Part shown: positions 1 to 7,648 of the stretch, in pieces | How the letters are laid out: each line of letters opens with the position of its first letter | Numbering within the stretch: the stretch's first letter is position 1 | Assembly: GCA_902580115.1 (NCBI GenBank) | Contig: CACHJN010000002.1 | Span: 1-64,000, forward strand | Length of the DNA: 64,000 nt | From: an uncultured Pelagibacteraceae bacterium | GTDB taxonomy: Bacteria; Pseudomonadota; Alphaproteobacteria; Pelagibacterales; Pelagibacteraceae | Reading direction: 5' to 3' | Made by a program: the position numbers and the translations under genes | Notes under the pieces: model-generated | Database searches by the model: none | Seen by the model: the letters and a program-made list of their open reading frames with translations, nothing else | What the model was told of the DNA's origin: nothing

Positions 1-123
1 TCCAGCATCTGGAAAAATATGAGAAATTGGCATAAATGCAGACCCTATAATTCCAAATGCATGTTCGATACCGTGCATTTGTAAAACTTTTACAAAAGCT
101 TCTTCTGTGGTCATTTTAGCCAT
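1..123 (-). CDS. xsc: Sulfoacetaldehyde acetyltransferase, N-terminal fragment (runs off window)
   Basis: The reverse strand encodes 41 residues starting at the ATG at 121-123, and the frame is open to the window edge. The peptide contains MTTEEAFVKVLQ followed by GIEHAFGIIGSAFMPIS, which I recognise as the N-terminus of Xsc, a thiamine-diphosphate enzyme that converts sulfoacetaldehyde plus phosphate to acetyl phosphate and sulfite. It diverges from suyAB across a 74 bp spacer that must hold both promoters. Xsc and SuyAB both end in sulfite, and an Apr operon lies nearby. Only the start is visible, so another ThDP enzyme of the acetolactate synthase family cannot be fully excluded. Confidence 0.82.
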   Translation of the reverse strand, partial: MAKMTTEEAFVKVLQMHGIEHAFGIIGSAFMPISHIFPDAG

Positions 124-197
124 AAAAATCCTTTTAAATATATTATTAATCTTCCTTCCAATATATCAAAATTTAGTCTATATCCATTAAATATTTT

Positions 198-485
198 ATG
201 TCACAGCCTGATTTAATTATACATGATGAAAAAGATAATGTTGGTGTAGTGGTTATTGAAACCACAAAAAAAGGCCAAGATTGCAGCGCCTGGATCATGG
301 AAAATGATAAAACTGTGAAAGTAAGCTCAATGAATGAAGTTCCTTTGGGTCATAAGATTGCGCTACAAGATTTAAAAGAAGGTGATACCATACTAAAATA
401 TGGTCATGACATAGGCAAGGTGGTTAAACCAATAAAAAAAGGTGAACATGTTCATGTTCACAATGTAAAAACAAAAAAATGGTAA
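198..485 (+). CDS. suyA: (2R)-sulfolactate sulfo-lyase, alpha subunit (SAF domain)
   Basis: This 95-residue protein matches the small SAF/UxaA N-terminal-type subunit of sulfolactate sulfo-lyase, which splits 3-sulfolactate into pyruvate and sulfite. The C-terminal part has the family-like run [13 protein letters not shown], then [21 protein letters not shown], as in altronate/sulfolactate lyase SAF domains. The full-length beta subunit gene starts 4 bp after the stop, so the pair is clearly co-transcribed. Altronate dehydratase small subunit is the main alternative. The divergent xsc and nearby apr genes favour the sulfonate role. Confidence 0.85.
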   Translation: MSQPDLIIHDEKDNVGVVVIETTKKGQDCSAWIMENDKTVKVSSMNEVPLGHKIALQDLKEGDTILKYGHDIGKVVKPIKKGEHVHVHNVKTKKW

Positions 486-489
486 TTTA

Positions 490-1656
490 ATGGAAATCCC
501 AAAGAGTTTTTTAGGTTATAAAAGAGAGAACGGTAGAGCAGGAACAAGAAATCACGTTATCATTCTTCCAGTTGACGATATTTCAAACGCATGTGCTGAA
601 GCTGTGGCTAATAACATTAAAGGTACGATAGCCTTACCTCACTCATATGGAAGATTGCAGTTTGGAGCAGATTTAGAATTACATTTTAGAACAATGATTG
701 GAACTGGAAAAAATCCTAATGTTGCAGCAGTAATTGTAATAGGTATTGAACCTAAATGGACAAAAAGAATTGTAGATGAGATAGCAAAAACAGGAAAGCC
801 TGTTGAAGGGTTTCATATAGAAAGGACTGGAGACATTGGCACAATAATGAAGGCCTCAAAAAAAGCTCAAGAATTTTCTCAATGGGCTTCGGAAAAACAA
901 AGAGAAGAGTGTCCTTTGAGTGATTTATGGATTTCAGTTAAATGTGGAGAGTCTGATACAACATCTGGCTTAGCATCAAATCCAACTGTAGGAAATTTGA
1001 TGGAAAAATTAGAACCTTTTGGAGTTCATCTGTGCTTCGGAGAGACATCAGAATTGACAGGCGCTGAAAAGGTTTGTGCAGCTAGAGGAGCAACCCCTGA
1101 AGCTAAAGAAAAATTTATGAAAACTTGGAGCGCTTACAATGATTTTATTTTAAAAGAAGCAACTAATGATCTTTCTGAAAGTCAACCAACTGCTGGAAAT
1201 ATTGCTGGAGGTTTAACAACTATAGAAGAAAAAGCGTTTGGAAATTTTCAAAAAATTGGAAATTTAAAATTTATAGACGTATTAGAGCCAGCGGAAGAAC
1301 CTAAGAAAGGTAAAGGATTATATTTTATGGACACTTCCTCAGCTGCAGCAGAATGTGTGACTTTACAAGCTGCAGGGGGATTTAATATACACTTGTTCCC
1401 TACAGGGCAAGGCAACATTATAGGAAATCCTATTGAGCCAGTAGTAAAACTAACAGCTAATCCTTTAACAGCAAAACTTATGAAAGAGCACGTAGACTGC
1501 GATGTTTCAAAAATTTTATCAAGAGAAATGAACTTATCTCAAGCAGGTGATGAACTTATAAAAACTATGTTAAGAGTTGCTAACGGACGATTAACTTGTG
1601 CTGAAGCTTTAGGTCATAGAGAGTTTGTAATGACCAAGCTATATAGAAGTGCATAG
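490..1656 (+). CDS. suyB: (2R)-sulfolactate sulfo-lyase, beta subunit
   Basis: This 388-residue protein belongs to the UxaA/SuyB C-terminal family. It begins with the characteristic [17 protein letters not shown] segment and contains the metal/Cys region [20 protein letters not shown] near residues 150-170. With SuyA it would catalyse 3-sulfolactate to pyruvate plus sulfite in the cytoplasm, letting the cell use a C3 sulfonate as carbon source. It converges with the TauE-type exporter gene 15 bp downstream on the other strand. Length fits known SuyB (about 390 residues). Confidence 0.87.
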   Translation: MEIPKSFLGYKRENGRAGTRNHVIILPVDDISNACAEAVANNIKGTIALPHSYGRLQFGADLELHFRTMIGTGKNPNVAAVIVIGIEPKWTKRIVDEIAKTGKPVEGFHIERTGDIGTIMKASKKAQEFSQWASEKQREECPLSDLWISVKCGESDTTSGLASNPTVGNLMEKLEPFGVHLCFGETSELTGAEKVCAARGATPEAKEKFMKTWSAYNDFILKEATNDLSESQPTAGNIAGGLTTIEEKAFGNFQKIGNLKFIDVLEPAEEPKKGKGLYFMDTSSAAAECVTLQAAGGFNIHLFPTGQGNIIGNPIEPVVKLTANPLTAKLMKEHVDCDVSKILSREMNLSQAGDELIKTMLRVANGRLTCAEALGHREFVMTKLYRSA

Positions 1657-1671
1657 AGCAATTGAAATATT

Positions 1672-2802
1672 TTATTTTTCTGGGAATTTAACTTCGTCTT
1701 CTTTTTTAACCTCTTTTTTTCTAAAGTCACTTAACATTTTTCTAATAATCGGACTTAAAATTTTTCTCATAAATGCTATTAGCGCACCAAAAGCTATAGC
1801 TAATAAAATTGCAAGGGTTCCATATAAGAAAGGTGCTTCACTTGCAAAGTTTACTGTAAATTCTGCTAAAGCATTTAAATCTGTTTTAATAATTTTTTCT
1901 CCGTTAAAATTAGATTTATCTCTAAAAAAAGAGTCATAACCGATTGCAATAGCTACCGAAATCAGAAGCATTGCAAATAAAGATTTTAACTCTGTGCTAT
2001 CTAAAAACTGACCAAGTTTTTGACCAAGTTGAACACCTACTATAGAACCAAGTATGAGTGGGACAACTAAAAATAAATCAATAGATCCATAGTTGAATGC
2101 ATGTAGCACTGTTACTATTGCACTGATAAAAATAGTAACAAATAATGAAGTTCCTGGTATCAATTTAACTGGCATTCCAACAATATAAATCATAGCTGGA
2201 ACCATTAAGAATGCACCGCCAATACCCATCATCGCAGCTACAAAACCAACAACTAAACCTAATAAAATCGGAGTTAAAGCACTTTCATATAATTTTGATT
2301 TTGGAAATCTCATTCTGATTGGTAATCCTTGAAGCCAATTATGTTCATGAAGTTTTTGTTTAATTGAAATTTTTTTACGTTGAAGAACTTTTTCTCTATA
2401 AGTTTGGATTAACATCAATGTCCCAACAATTGCGAGTAGATACATATATAACAAAGAAATTATTATGCTTATTTTTCCTATGTCTGAAAAAAATGTAAAT
2501 GTTGTTATTCCTAAAATTGTTCCAGCCACACCGCCAGAAACAATCATTAAGCCCATTTTATAATCTAATGTATTCTTATACCAATGTGTTAAAGATCCAG
2601 AGACTGATGTTGCTAATATATTATTAACTTCATTTGGTACAGCGTAAACTGGGGGTATTCCCATAAATATTAAAAATGGAGTCATTAAAAAACCTCCACC
2701 TACACCAAACAAACCTGATAACACACCAACGGCTAAACTAAGGAATAATAATAAAAAGATGTCTATATTGACCTGAGCAATCGGAAGGTAAATTTCCAGC
2801 AT
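1672..2802 (-). CDS. TauE/SafE-family sulfite (anion) exporter
   Basis: A 376-residue polytopic membrane protein with two TauE/SafE repeats: GVLSGLFGVGGGFLMTPFL near residues 27-45 and GFVAAMMGIGGAFLMVPAM near residues 190-205. These glycine-rich repeats define the family, whose sulfonate-linked members are thought to export sulfite or sulfoacetate. It is the last gene of the apr-type operon, 36 bp after the 116-residue protein gene, and faces suyB. Export of excess sulfite is the natural inference. The substrate is not proven, because the same family also carries other small anions. A basic loop around residues 135-160 separates the two halves. Confidence 0.82.
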   Translation of the reverse strand: MLEIYLPIAQVNIDIFLLLFLSLAVGVLSGLFGVGGGFLMTPFLIFMGIPPVYAVPNEVNNILATSVSGSLTHWYKNTLDYKMGLMIVSGGVAGTILGITTFTFFSDIGKISIIISLLYMYLLAIVGTLMLIQTYREKVLQRKKISIKQKLHEHNWLQGLPIRMRFPKSKLYESALTPILLGLVVGFVAAMMGIGGAFLMVPAMIYIVGMPVKLIPGTSLFVTIFISAIVTVLHAFNYGSIDLFLVVPLILGSIVGVQLGQKLGQFLDSTELKSLFAMLLISVAIAIGYDSFFRDKSNFNGEKIIKTDLNALAEFTVNFASEAPFLYGTLAILLAIAFGALIAFMRKILSPIIRKMLSDFRKKEVKKEDEVKFPEK

Positions 2803-2838
2803 ACATCTAAGTATGCTTCAAAATTGACCTTGTCAATA

Positions 2839-3189
2839 TTAATAAATTGTTGCTCCAAATACTTTTACTAAGTCGCCTTCGATTCCTAAAACTAATCTAC
2901 CTAAAAATTCACCTTTAACAGTGTTGCTTTTTTGCTTGTATAAAACAGTAATAAAATTATCTCGTCTAATACAGCCTAAAACTTCTTGTTTTTCTGAGAG
3001 ACTTGTAAGTAATTTATTACTTGCCCATTGTTTACCTAGTTCCACTTCATTTGCCCCATATAACATTTGAGATGAAAAATCTTTAGTAAAACCTCCATAA
3101 TCTTTAATGTTCGAAGATTTTACTAAATTTAACCAAATAGGATTTGCAATTTTAATGATCTCGTCATCACTTTTTTCTAACAGACTCAT
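2839..3189 (-). CDS. Conserved-context hypothetical protein in apr operon
   Basis: I do not recognise this 116-residue soluble protein. It has no signal peptide or membrane segment and one cysteine (around residue 93, in LGCIRRDN). The N-terminal half is helical and amphipathic (ANPIWLNLVKSSN, then YGGFTKDFSSQMLYG). The C-terminal half is beta-rich and ends LVKVFGATIY. An NTF2-like fold is a possibility from this helix-then-strand pattern but is only a guess. It sits 9 bp after aprA and 36 bp before the TauE-type exporter, so a role in sulfite or APS handling is suggested by context alone. Confidence 0.75.
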   Translation of the reverse strand: MSLLEKSDDEIIKIANPIWLNLVKSSNIKDYGGFTKDFSSQMLYGANEVELGKQWASNKLLTSLSEKQEVLGCIRRDNFITVLYKQKSNTVKGEFLGRLVLGIEGDLVKVFGATIY

Positions 3190-3198
3190 TTTAGAAAT

Positions 3199-5058
3199 TT
3201 AAGATGCTTTCTTTTTCTTGTCGTCACCAACTATGTGGTAAACTGGCATTTTTTCCATACTGAATTTACCAGTTTTTGGATCTCTTCTGGAGACTGTTAA
3301 ACAATGCCAATTTTCGTCATCAAGTTTAAGCTTATCACCTCTATAATAATAACCAGGCCAACGTGTTTCCTCTCTAAACAAAGTATGTTCAGTTACACAT
3401 TGTGAAGTAAGCGTTCTATGCTTTAATTCCCAAGCCCGCATTAATTGATGGTAATCTTCTGCTCCTACATTTTCTAAATCTTCTTGGAGCCAATCTAATA
3501 ACTCTAGACCTTTTTTTAATAAATTATCATTTGTCATGTAATTTGCCGTAATACCACCAACGTATTCATCCATTATTTTTTGCAGTCTTTGTAACCCTTG
3601 TATTGGTGAAATATAACTAGGTGAAACAGTTCCACCTGTTATTTCATTTCTTCCAATAGTGTAATTATCCAGTGGTTTGTAAATAATTTCTTTTAAATTT
3701 TCACATTGTTTGTCGCTTACGTTTATTTCTTCTGCTTTTTTATCCTCTATATATTTTACTGCAGCTTTAGCAGCTAATCTTCCCTCGGTAAAAGAACCAG
3801 AAGAAAACTTATGTGCACTTCCACCAACGGTGTCTCCAGCTCCAAATAAACCTTCTACTGTAGTCATTCTATTATATCCCCAAAAATATTCTGGTGGAGC
3901 TATATCTTCAGGGCCACTTACCCAAGCTCCTGAACAAGTAGCATGGGAACCCATTACGTATGGTTCAGAAGTGGTTAATTCTGGATTTGTATATTTAGGA
4001 TCAATATTTTGTGAAGCCCAGACAACTGCTTGGCCGACTGTCATACCCAAAAAGTTTTCCCATCCAACTGTTTCTAGGTGTGGATCTTGGAAAGCTTCTT
4101 TCGTCACCATGTGTATCGGTCCACCACCGGCCATTACTTCTTGAATAAATGCATGATTTCTTAAGCAAGTAGGAGTTGGATGATGATCAATATACTCTCC
4201 GACTAATTCTTTAGTTTTGTCGTACCACTTTTTTTCATAATTTTCACCATTAGCATTTTGAGTGTAAGTTTTTAAATGTAAGAAGTACGCTCCAACTGGA
4301 CCATAACCATCTTTAAATCTACATAATACAATTCTATTTTCCATTTGAGTCATCTTAGCTCCTGCAGCAATAGGTAAAGCATAAGCTGAACCGTTACTCC
4401 AGGGTGCATACCAAGTTCTTCCCATACCTTCACCAACTGCACGAGGTTTAAAAATATGTGAAGCTCCACCTGCAGCTACAATTACAGTTTTCGCTTTAAA
4501 TACATGGTAGTCTCCAGTTCTCATGTTAAATCCTACTGCACCACCGACACGATTTTTATTATTTTCATCCATTAATAAATGAGTGACCATTATTCTGTTA
4601 TAAATTTTGTCAGCAGACTTTTTGGCAGCTTCTGCCACGATTGGTTTATAACTTTCCCCGTGGATCATTATTTGCCACTTGCCTTCTCGTTGATATCTTC
4701 CGGTTTTCTTATCCTTCATCATAGGAAGTCCCCATTCATCAAACATATGAACAGTTGAGTCTACGTGTCGAGCCATATCATAACCGAGATCTTCTCTTAC
4801 TAAGCCCATTAAATCATTTCTTGCATACCTTACGTGATCCTCTGGTTGGTTTTCATTCCATCTCATACCCATATAACAGTTGATTGCATATAAGCCCTGA
4901 GCTACTGCACCACTTCTGTCAATGTTGGCTTTTTCTACACAAATAATTTTTAAATCTCTGCCCCAGTGCCTGGCTTCAAATGTTGCACCTGTTCCAGCCA
5001 TACCTCCGCCTACTACAAGAACATCACAATCTTCGTAAACGGTTTTTCTTTTTGGCAT
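3199..5058 (-). CDS. aprA: Adenylylsulfate reductase, alpha subunit
   Basis: A 619-residue flavoprotein of the fumarate reductase/AprA family. The FAD-binding dinucleotide fold is near the start (DVLVVGGGMAGTGA), followed by RSGAVAQGLYAINCYMG, a typical AprA segment. It interconverts sulfite plus AMP and APS on FAD. With no reductive Dsr genes visible and sulfite-releasing lyases next door, the sulfite-oxidising direction is inferred. The start overlaps the aprB stop by one base, so the two are translationally coupled. Length is slightly below typical AprA (about 620-660). Confidence 0.95.
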   Translation of the reverse strand: MPKRKTVYEDCDVLVVGGGMAGTGATFEARHWGRDLKIICVEKANIDRSGAVAQGLYAINCYMGMRWNENQPEDHVRYARNDLMGLVREDLGYDMARHVDSTVHMFDEWGLPMMKDKKTGRYQREGKWQIMIHGESYKPIVAEAAKKSADKIYNRIMVTHLLMDENNKNRVGGAVGFNMRTGDYHVFKAKTVIVAAGGASHIFKPRAVGEGMGRTWYAPWSNGSAYALPIAAGAKMTQMENRIVLCRFKDGYGPVGAYFLHLKTYTQNANGENYEKKWYDKTKELVGEYIDHHPTPTCLRNHAFIQEVMAGGGPIHMVTKEAFQDPHLETVGWENFLGMTVGQAVVWASQNIDPKYTNPELTTSEPYVMGSHATCSGAWVSGPEDIAPPEYFWGYNRMTTVEGLFGAGDTVGGSAHKFSSGSFTEGRLAAKAAVKYIEDKKAEEINVSDKQCENLKEIIYKPLDNYTIGRNEITGGTVSPSYISPIQGLQRLQKIMDEYVGGITANYMTNDNLLKKGLELLDWLQEDLENVGAEDYHQLMRAWELKHRTLTSQCVTEHTLFREETRWPGYYYRGDKLKLDDENWHCLTVSRRDPKTGKFSMEKMPVYHIVGDDKKKKAS

Positions 5059-5528
5059 TAATAATAAACTCCTTTTTTAAAAGAGTCTTTACTGATTGTA
5101 GGTAAATCTTTCTTAGTATCTAATCCCTCTGGTTCAGAGTATAGAACTTGAGAATTCATTTCACCTTGACGAGGCTTATCACCTTCGGCCAATTTTGGAA
5201 TGAATTTTCCCCAAGGTTTAGTTGTAATCGGAGAAACAAAATCTTTTTCCGTTCCATTTCTGAACTTTATTTTCCAAGAAATAGTTCCTTTTTCTTCCTC
5301 TCTTCTTACTCTTACGCTATGACCCATCGGTGCAAAATCAGCGTATCCTCTTACATCAATTGCATGATTAGGGCATGCTTTTACACATGAATAACATTCC
5401 CAACAAAAATTAGGTTCTATGTTTTTTGCTCTACGAATAGTTTCGTCGATATGCATTATATCGGAAGGACAAATATCTACACAGTGCCCGCATCCATCGC
5501 ATCTAGTCATATATACAAAAGTAGACAT
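5058..5528 (-). CDS. aprB: Adenylylsulfate reductase, beta subunit (ferredoxin-like)
   Basis: A 156-residue iron-sulfur protein with two [4Fe-4S] motifs: CDGCGHCVDICP (from residue 10) and CWECYSCVKACP (from about residue 42). These match AprB, which passes electrons between the AprA FAD and a membrane partner. The C-terminal 90 residues form the tail that wraps AprA in known structures (family knowledge). The gene follows the aprM region by 63 bp and overlaps aprA by one base. Confidence 0.95.
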   Translation of the reverse strand: MSTFVYMTRCDGCGHCVDICPSDIMHIDETIRRAKNIEPNFCWECYSCVKACPNHAIDVRGYADFAPMGHSVRVRREEEKGTISWKIKFRNGTEKDFVSPITTKPWGKFIPKLAEGDKPRQGEMNSQVLYSEPEGLDTKKDLPTISKDSFKKGVYY

Positions 5529-5591
5529 AATTATTTTCCCTCAGTTTCTATATTAGCTTTAAATAATTTTCTAGTTATATAAATCATAATG

Positions 5592-5981
5592 TTAATAATG
5601 TTTTGGTTGCTCTCTTTTAATACCAAGGCCAAATTGCTCTGGTGCATCAGCTGGAGGAGGCAAATTGTCTCTAGAGCCATCTGCTTCAGCTAAATTTTTT
5701 TGTATAGCTGCTCCAGGTTTATAAAACATGTGTGCAAATTTAGACCAGTAAACCCCTCCAAATAAAACAAGATTTGAAATAATAAATAGAGTTAAAAATA
5801 AATAACTTAACCCTGACATTTCGGCTGTCTGGGTAAATGACCAAGCTAATCCAAATGTAGCACAGGCAAGTAAAGCTAAAACAAATAAGTCTGCAGTAAT
5901 AATTCTATACCAAGGATGGGCCTCTGCTGATACATCTACTCTCAAAAAAAACCAAAACCAATATCCGCCTAAGCAAGTCAT
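5592..5981 (-). CDS. aprM: AprM membrane anchor, C-terminal part (split by frameshift)
   Basis: This 129-residue reading frame encodes the rest of an AprM-type membrane protein, with helices around residues 1-15, 30-50 and 55-75. It ends in a soluble tail after WSKFAHMFYKP, similar to the end of QmoC/NarI-like cytochrome domains. The same frame is open upstream of this ATG for about 22 more codons (KYSDGVVAPSYIPIIWHVGA) back to the stop of the preceding gene. The two are therefore one gene interrupted by a +1 shift at 6043-6050. A GGAG lies 5 bp before this ATG, so independent translation is also possible, but it would cut into the first helix. Together the two parts would give 263 residues and link AprBA to the quinone pool. 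Confidence 0.72.
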   Translation of the reverse strand: MTCLGGYWFWFFLRVDVSAEAHPWYRIITADLFVLALLACATFGLAWSFTQTAEMSGLSYLFLTLFIISNLVLFGGVYWSKFAHMFYKPGAAIQKNLAEADGSRDNLPPPADAPEQFGLGIKREQPKHY

Positions 5982-6039
5982 TATTGCTCCAACATGCCAA
6001 ATAATAGGAATATAGGATGGCGCTACAACACCATCAGAA

Positions 6040-6051
6040 TATTTAAAAAAT
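6040..6051 (-). other. aprM: +1 frameshift site inside aprM (U6 run before UAA)
   Basis: The coding strand reads AUU UUU UAA AUA. Skipping one U after the UUU codon gives AUU UUU (U) AAA UAU and restores an open frame to position 5592. A tRNA-Phe in the P site could re-pair perfectly on UUU after a +1 slip while a stop codon waits in the A site, the same logic as the prfB frameshift. A homopolymer sequencing error would look identical. Confidence 0.7.
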
Positions 6052-6384
6052 CAAAATAACAGATGTGATCCAAAAAAGAATAGTTCCATACATCCCTAAT
6101 ACATGTGCTAGTCTTCTTTTTCCAAATCCAAGTTCAGACGTAGTTGCTATATCGCTGGCAACTGTTTTTAAAATTACAGCTGTTTTTTTTCCAGCGCTTA
6201 ATTCTGTTTTTGCAGATTTTTTTGCTTTTTGAGCATTTCTAAAAAAATAAACTACATTTTTTTTGTGCAGCATATCTAAAACTGTTCCTATAATAATTAA
6301 TAATACCATTGCAATTACAAAAAACTGCAGGAATGAAACTGGTATTGAAGCTGCAAGTTGTGAAAATGGATTTATTGATAACAT
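6043..6384 (-). CDS. aprM: AprM membrane anchor, N-terminal part (split by frameshift)
   Basis: A 113-residue frame with two hydrophobic helices: VSFLQFFVIAMVLLIIIG near residues 16-35 and AHVLGMYGTILFWITSVIL near 92-112. A basic, lysine-rich loop lies between them. The histidine in RRLAHVLGMYG recalls the heme-b ligand positions of QmoC/DsrM-type membrane subunits; heme binding is inference. The frame stops at a UAA directly after a U6 run, and the downstream frame continues the same protein. It is placed just ahead of aprB, as expected for aprM-aprB-aprA. Confidence 0.72.
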   Translation of the reverse strand: MLSINPFSQLAASIPVSFLQFFVIAMVLLIIIGTVLDMLHKKNVVYFFRNAQKAKKSAKTELSAGKKTAVILKTVASDIATTSELGFGKRRLAHVLGMYGTILFWITSVILIF

Positions 6385-6435
6385 AAATAATTTTATTAGT
6401 TTGAAGTATACAGGTCAAGTGAGAATAGTTCTCAA

Positions 6436-6828
6436 TTATTTTAGCTTCCCTTCCTTTCTCATTTGCTCTCTGATTTTTGTTGCCGAAATTTGCTGCGTCT
6501 TTTCGTCAAGAACTATTTCTTCCATTTTATATCCAACACCTCTTCCGTAACAAATATTTGTAATGTTTGGTACCAAGGTAACTTTTATTCTTCCTTGATA
6601 ATCCTTTAATGCCTCTAAAATATTTTTTTTTACAGTTTCAAAATCAAATGGATTATCATCGACACCTTGAACATCACGAACCATAATATTTACTTGCCCA
6701 GTTTTTTTTAAGATTTCTTCGAATAGTTTCTGGTGACCTGCGTGCCAAGGTTGCCATCTTCCAAGCATTTGAGCAGTAGGTTTTTTGTTATCCCAGACAT
6801 GACCATCGTTTTTCATTTGGCCTGTCAT
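6436..6828 (-). CDS. Small HxGH-type nucleotidyltransferase
   Basis: A 130-residue cytidylyltransferase-superfamily protein. It carries GRWQPWHAGH near residues 23-32 (the HxGH nucleotide-binding motif) and ISATKIREQM near 114-123, equivalent to the ISxTxxR motif. These bind ATP or CTP and transfer a nucleotidyl group. It is far too short for ATP sulfurylase (about 390 residues), although that enzyme shares the fold. It resembles small adenylyltransferases such as NMN adenylyltransferase, and similar short proteins occur in marine phages as I recall. It lies 51 bp upstream of aprM and 9 bp after the CADD-like gene, so it is probably in the apr operon. The substrate is unknown. Confidence 0.8.
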   Translation of the reverse strand: MTGQMKNDGHVWDNKKPTAQMLGRWQPWHAGHQKLFEEILKKTGQVNIMVRDVQGVDDNPFDFETVKKNILEALKDYQGRIKVTLVPNITNICYGRGVGYKMEEIVLDEKTQQISATKIREQMRKEGKLK

Positions 6829-6837
6829 AAAGAATCT

Positions 6838-7503
6838 TTACGCAGCAGCTTGAATTTTATGCTTAGAGGACATGCCGCTTAAGAAATTCCAAAGATATCT
6901 AGCTGTCAGCATAGAAGCTTTTTCTGCTTTGACTTTTTCTTCTTCTGTCAAAGCATCTAAAAGTTTTTCACACTCTTTTCTATGAATTACATCAGCAGCT
7001 TTATGAGCTTCAAAAAACTCAAGACCTTCCTTAGATGTAACTCCATAAAAGTTTTTTAATCCTCTTATTTTCGTTTCAGCTATTTCAGGAATTTGTCTTT
7101 CGTAAGTGTATAAAGATGCTAAACCTTCTGCATATGATTTTCTCGCTTGATGGAAAAAGTTTTCAATCATATCGTTAGTAAACCACTCTCTTTTAACATC
7201 TTCGATTTTATCTTTGTCAGCACCCATTGCCAATGCAAAGTTTTTCCAAAGCTTAGGATGATCTGCATTTGGATTTTCCTCGTCTTGGAGATTTTCTAAA
7301 AGAATTTTTCTTTTTTCAATATCTTCACAAATCGAGTGTGTAGCGCTGATATATCTCGGAAACGCTTTCACGTGTTGGTAATATTGTTCTGCGTAATCTT
7401 TAATAATTTCTCTTGTTAATTTTCCTTCATTCCAAGACTTGTAGAATGGATGATTTAATAAATGGTACTGGTCTAATTTTTTGTTAAGCTCTTGTGAAAA
7501 CAT
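6838..7503 (-). CDS. CADD/PqqC-like heme-oxygenase-fold protein
   Basis: A 221-residue all-helical protein of the PqqC/TenA/CADD superfamily. Candidate metal ligands typical of the CADD group are visible: E and H in LQDEENPNADHP (about 72-83), E in YTYERQIPE (about 133-141), and H/D/H in EAHKAADVIHRKE (about 164-176). Tyr in HPFYKSW (about residue 21) could match the tyrosine consumed by CADD. In Chlamydia and Nitrosomonas, CADD proteins make p-aminobenzoate from their own tyrosine, so a folate role is plausible. Its 9 bp spacing to the nucleotidyltransferase places it at the head of the apr operon. PqqC itself is less likely because no other pqq gene is present. Confidence 0.75.
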   Translation of the reverse strand: MFSQELNKKLDQYHLLNHPFYKSWNEGKLTREIIKDYAEQYYQHVKAFPRYISATHSICEDIEKRKILLENLQDEENPNADHPKLWKNFALAMGADKDKIEDVKREWFTNDMIENFFHQARKSYAEGLASLYTYERQIPEIAETKIRGLKNFYGVTSKEGLEFFEAHKAADVIHRKECEKLLDALTEEEKVKAEKASMLTARYLWNFLSGMSSKHKIQAAA

Positions 7504-7583
7504 ATATCTCCTTGGTTAATTAACATTATTAAAACTGTTTCAACTTAGGAAATAGAATAATGATTTATCCACATTAAGTATAC

Positions 7584-7620
7584 AAAAAAAGGTGCGATGT
7601 TCTCGTTTTGATTCACCTTT
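7584..7620 (-). terminator. Putative terminator after MFS gene
   Basis: On the reverse strand AAAGGTG (7620-7614) can pair with CACCTTT (7594-7588), and the right arm runs into seven T residues. The loop is long (19 nt). It lies between the MFS stop (7649) and the next operon start (7503), where a terminator is expected. Confidence 0.5.
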
Positions 7621-7648
7621 GATTCCAATTTAGACTCAAAATACAACC

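Noticed and set aside
3710-4144. Long frame antisense to aprA
   Set aside because: aprA is a clear full-length gene on the other strand; the antisense frame is a codon-use shadow.
5592-6384. aprM as a dead pseudogene
   Set aside because: Only one shift separates two well-kept halves in an otherwise intact operon; sequencing error or programmed shift are as likely.
6436-6828. Nucleotidyltransferase called ATP sulfurylase
   Set aside because: HxGH is shared by the superfamily; 130 residues is about one third of Sat and lacks its other domains.
7584-7648. SAM-type riboswitch beside metC/MFS genes
   Set aside because: It lies downstream of the MFS stop, lacks the SAM-II/V core pairing I know, and ends in a T-run like a terminator.
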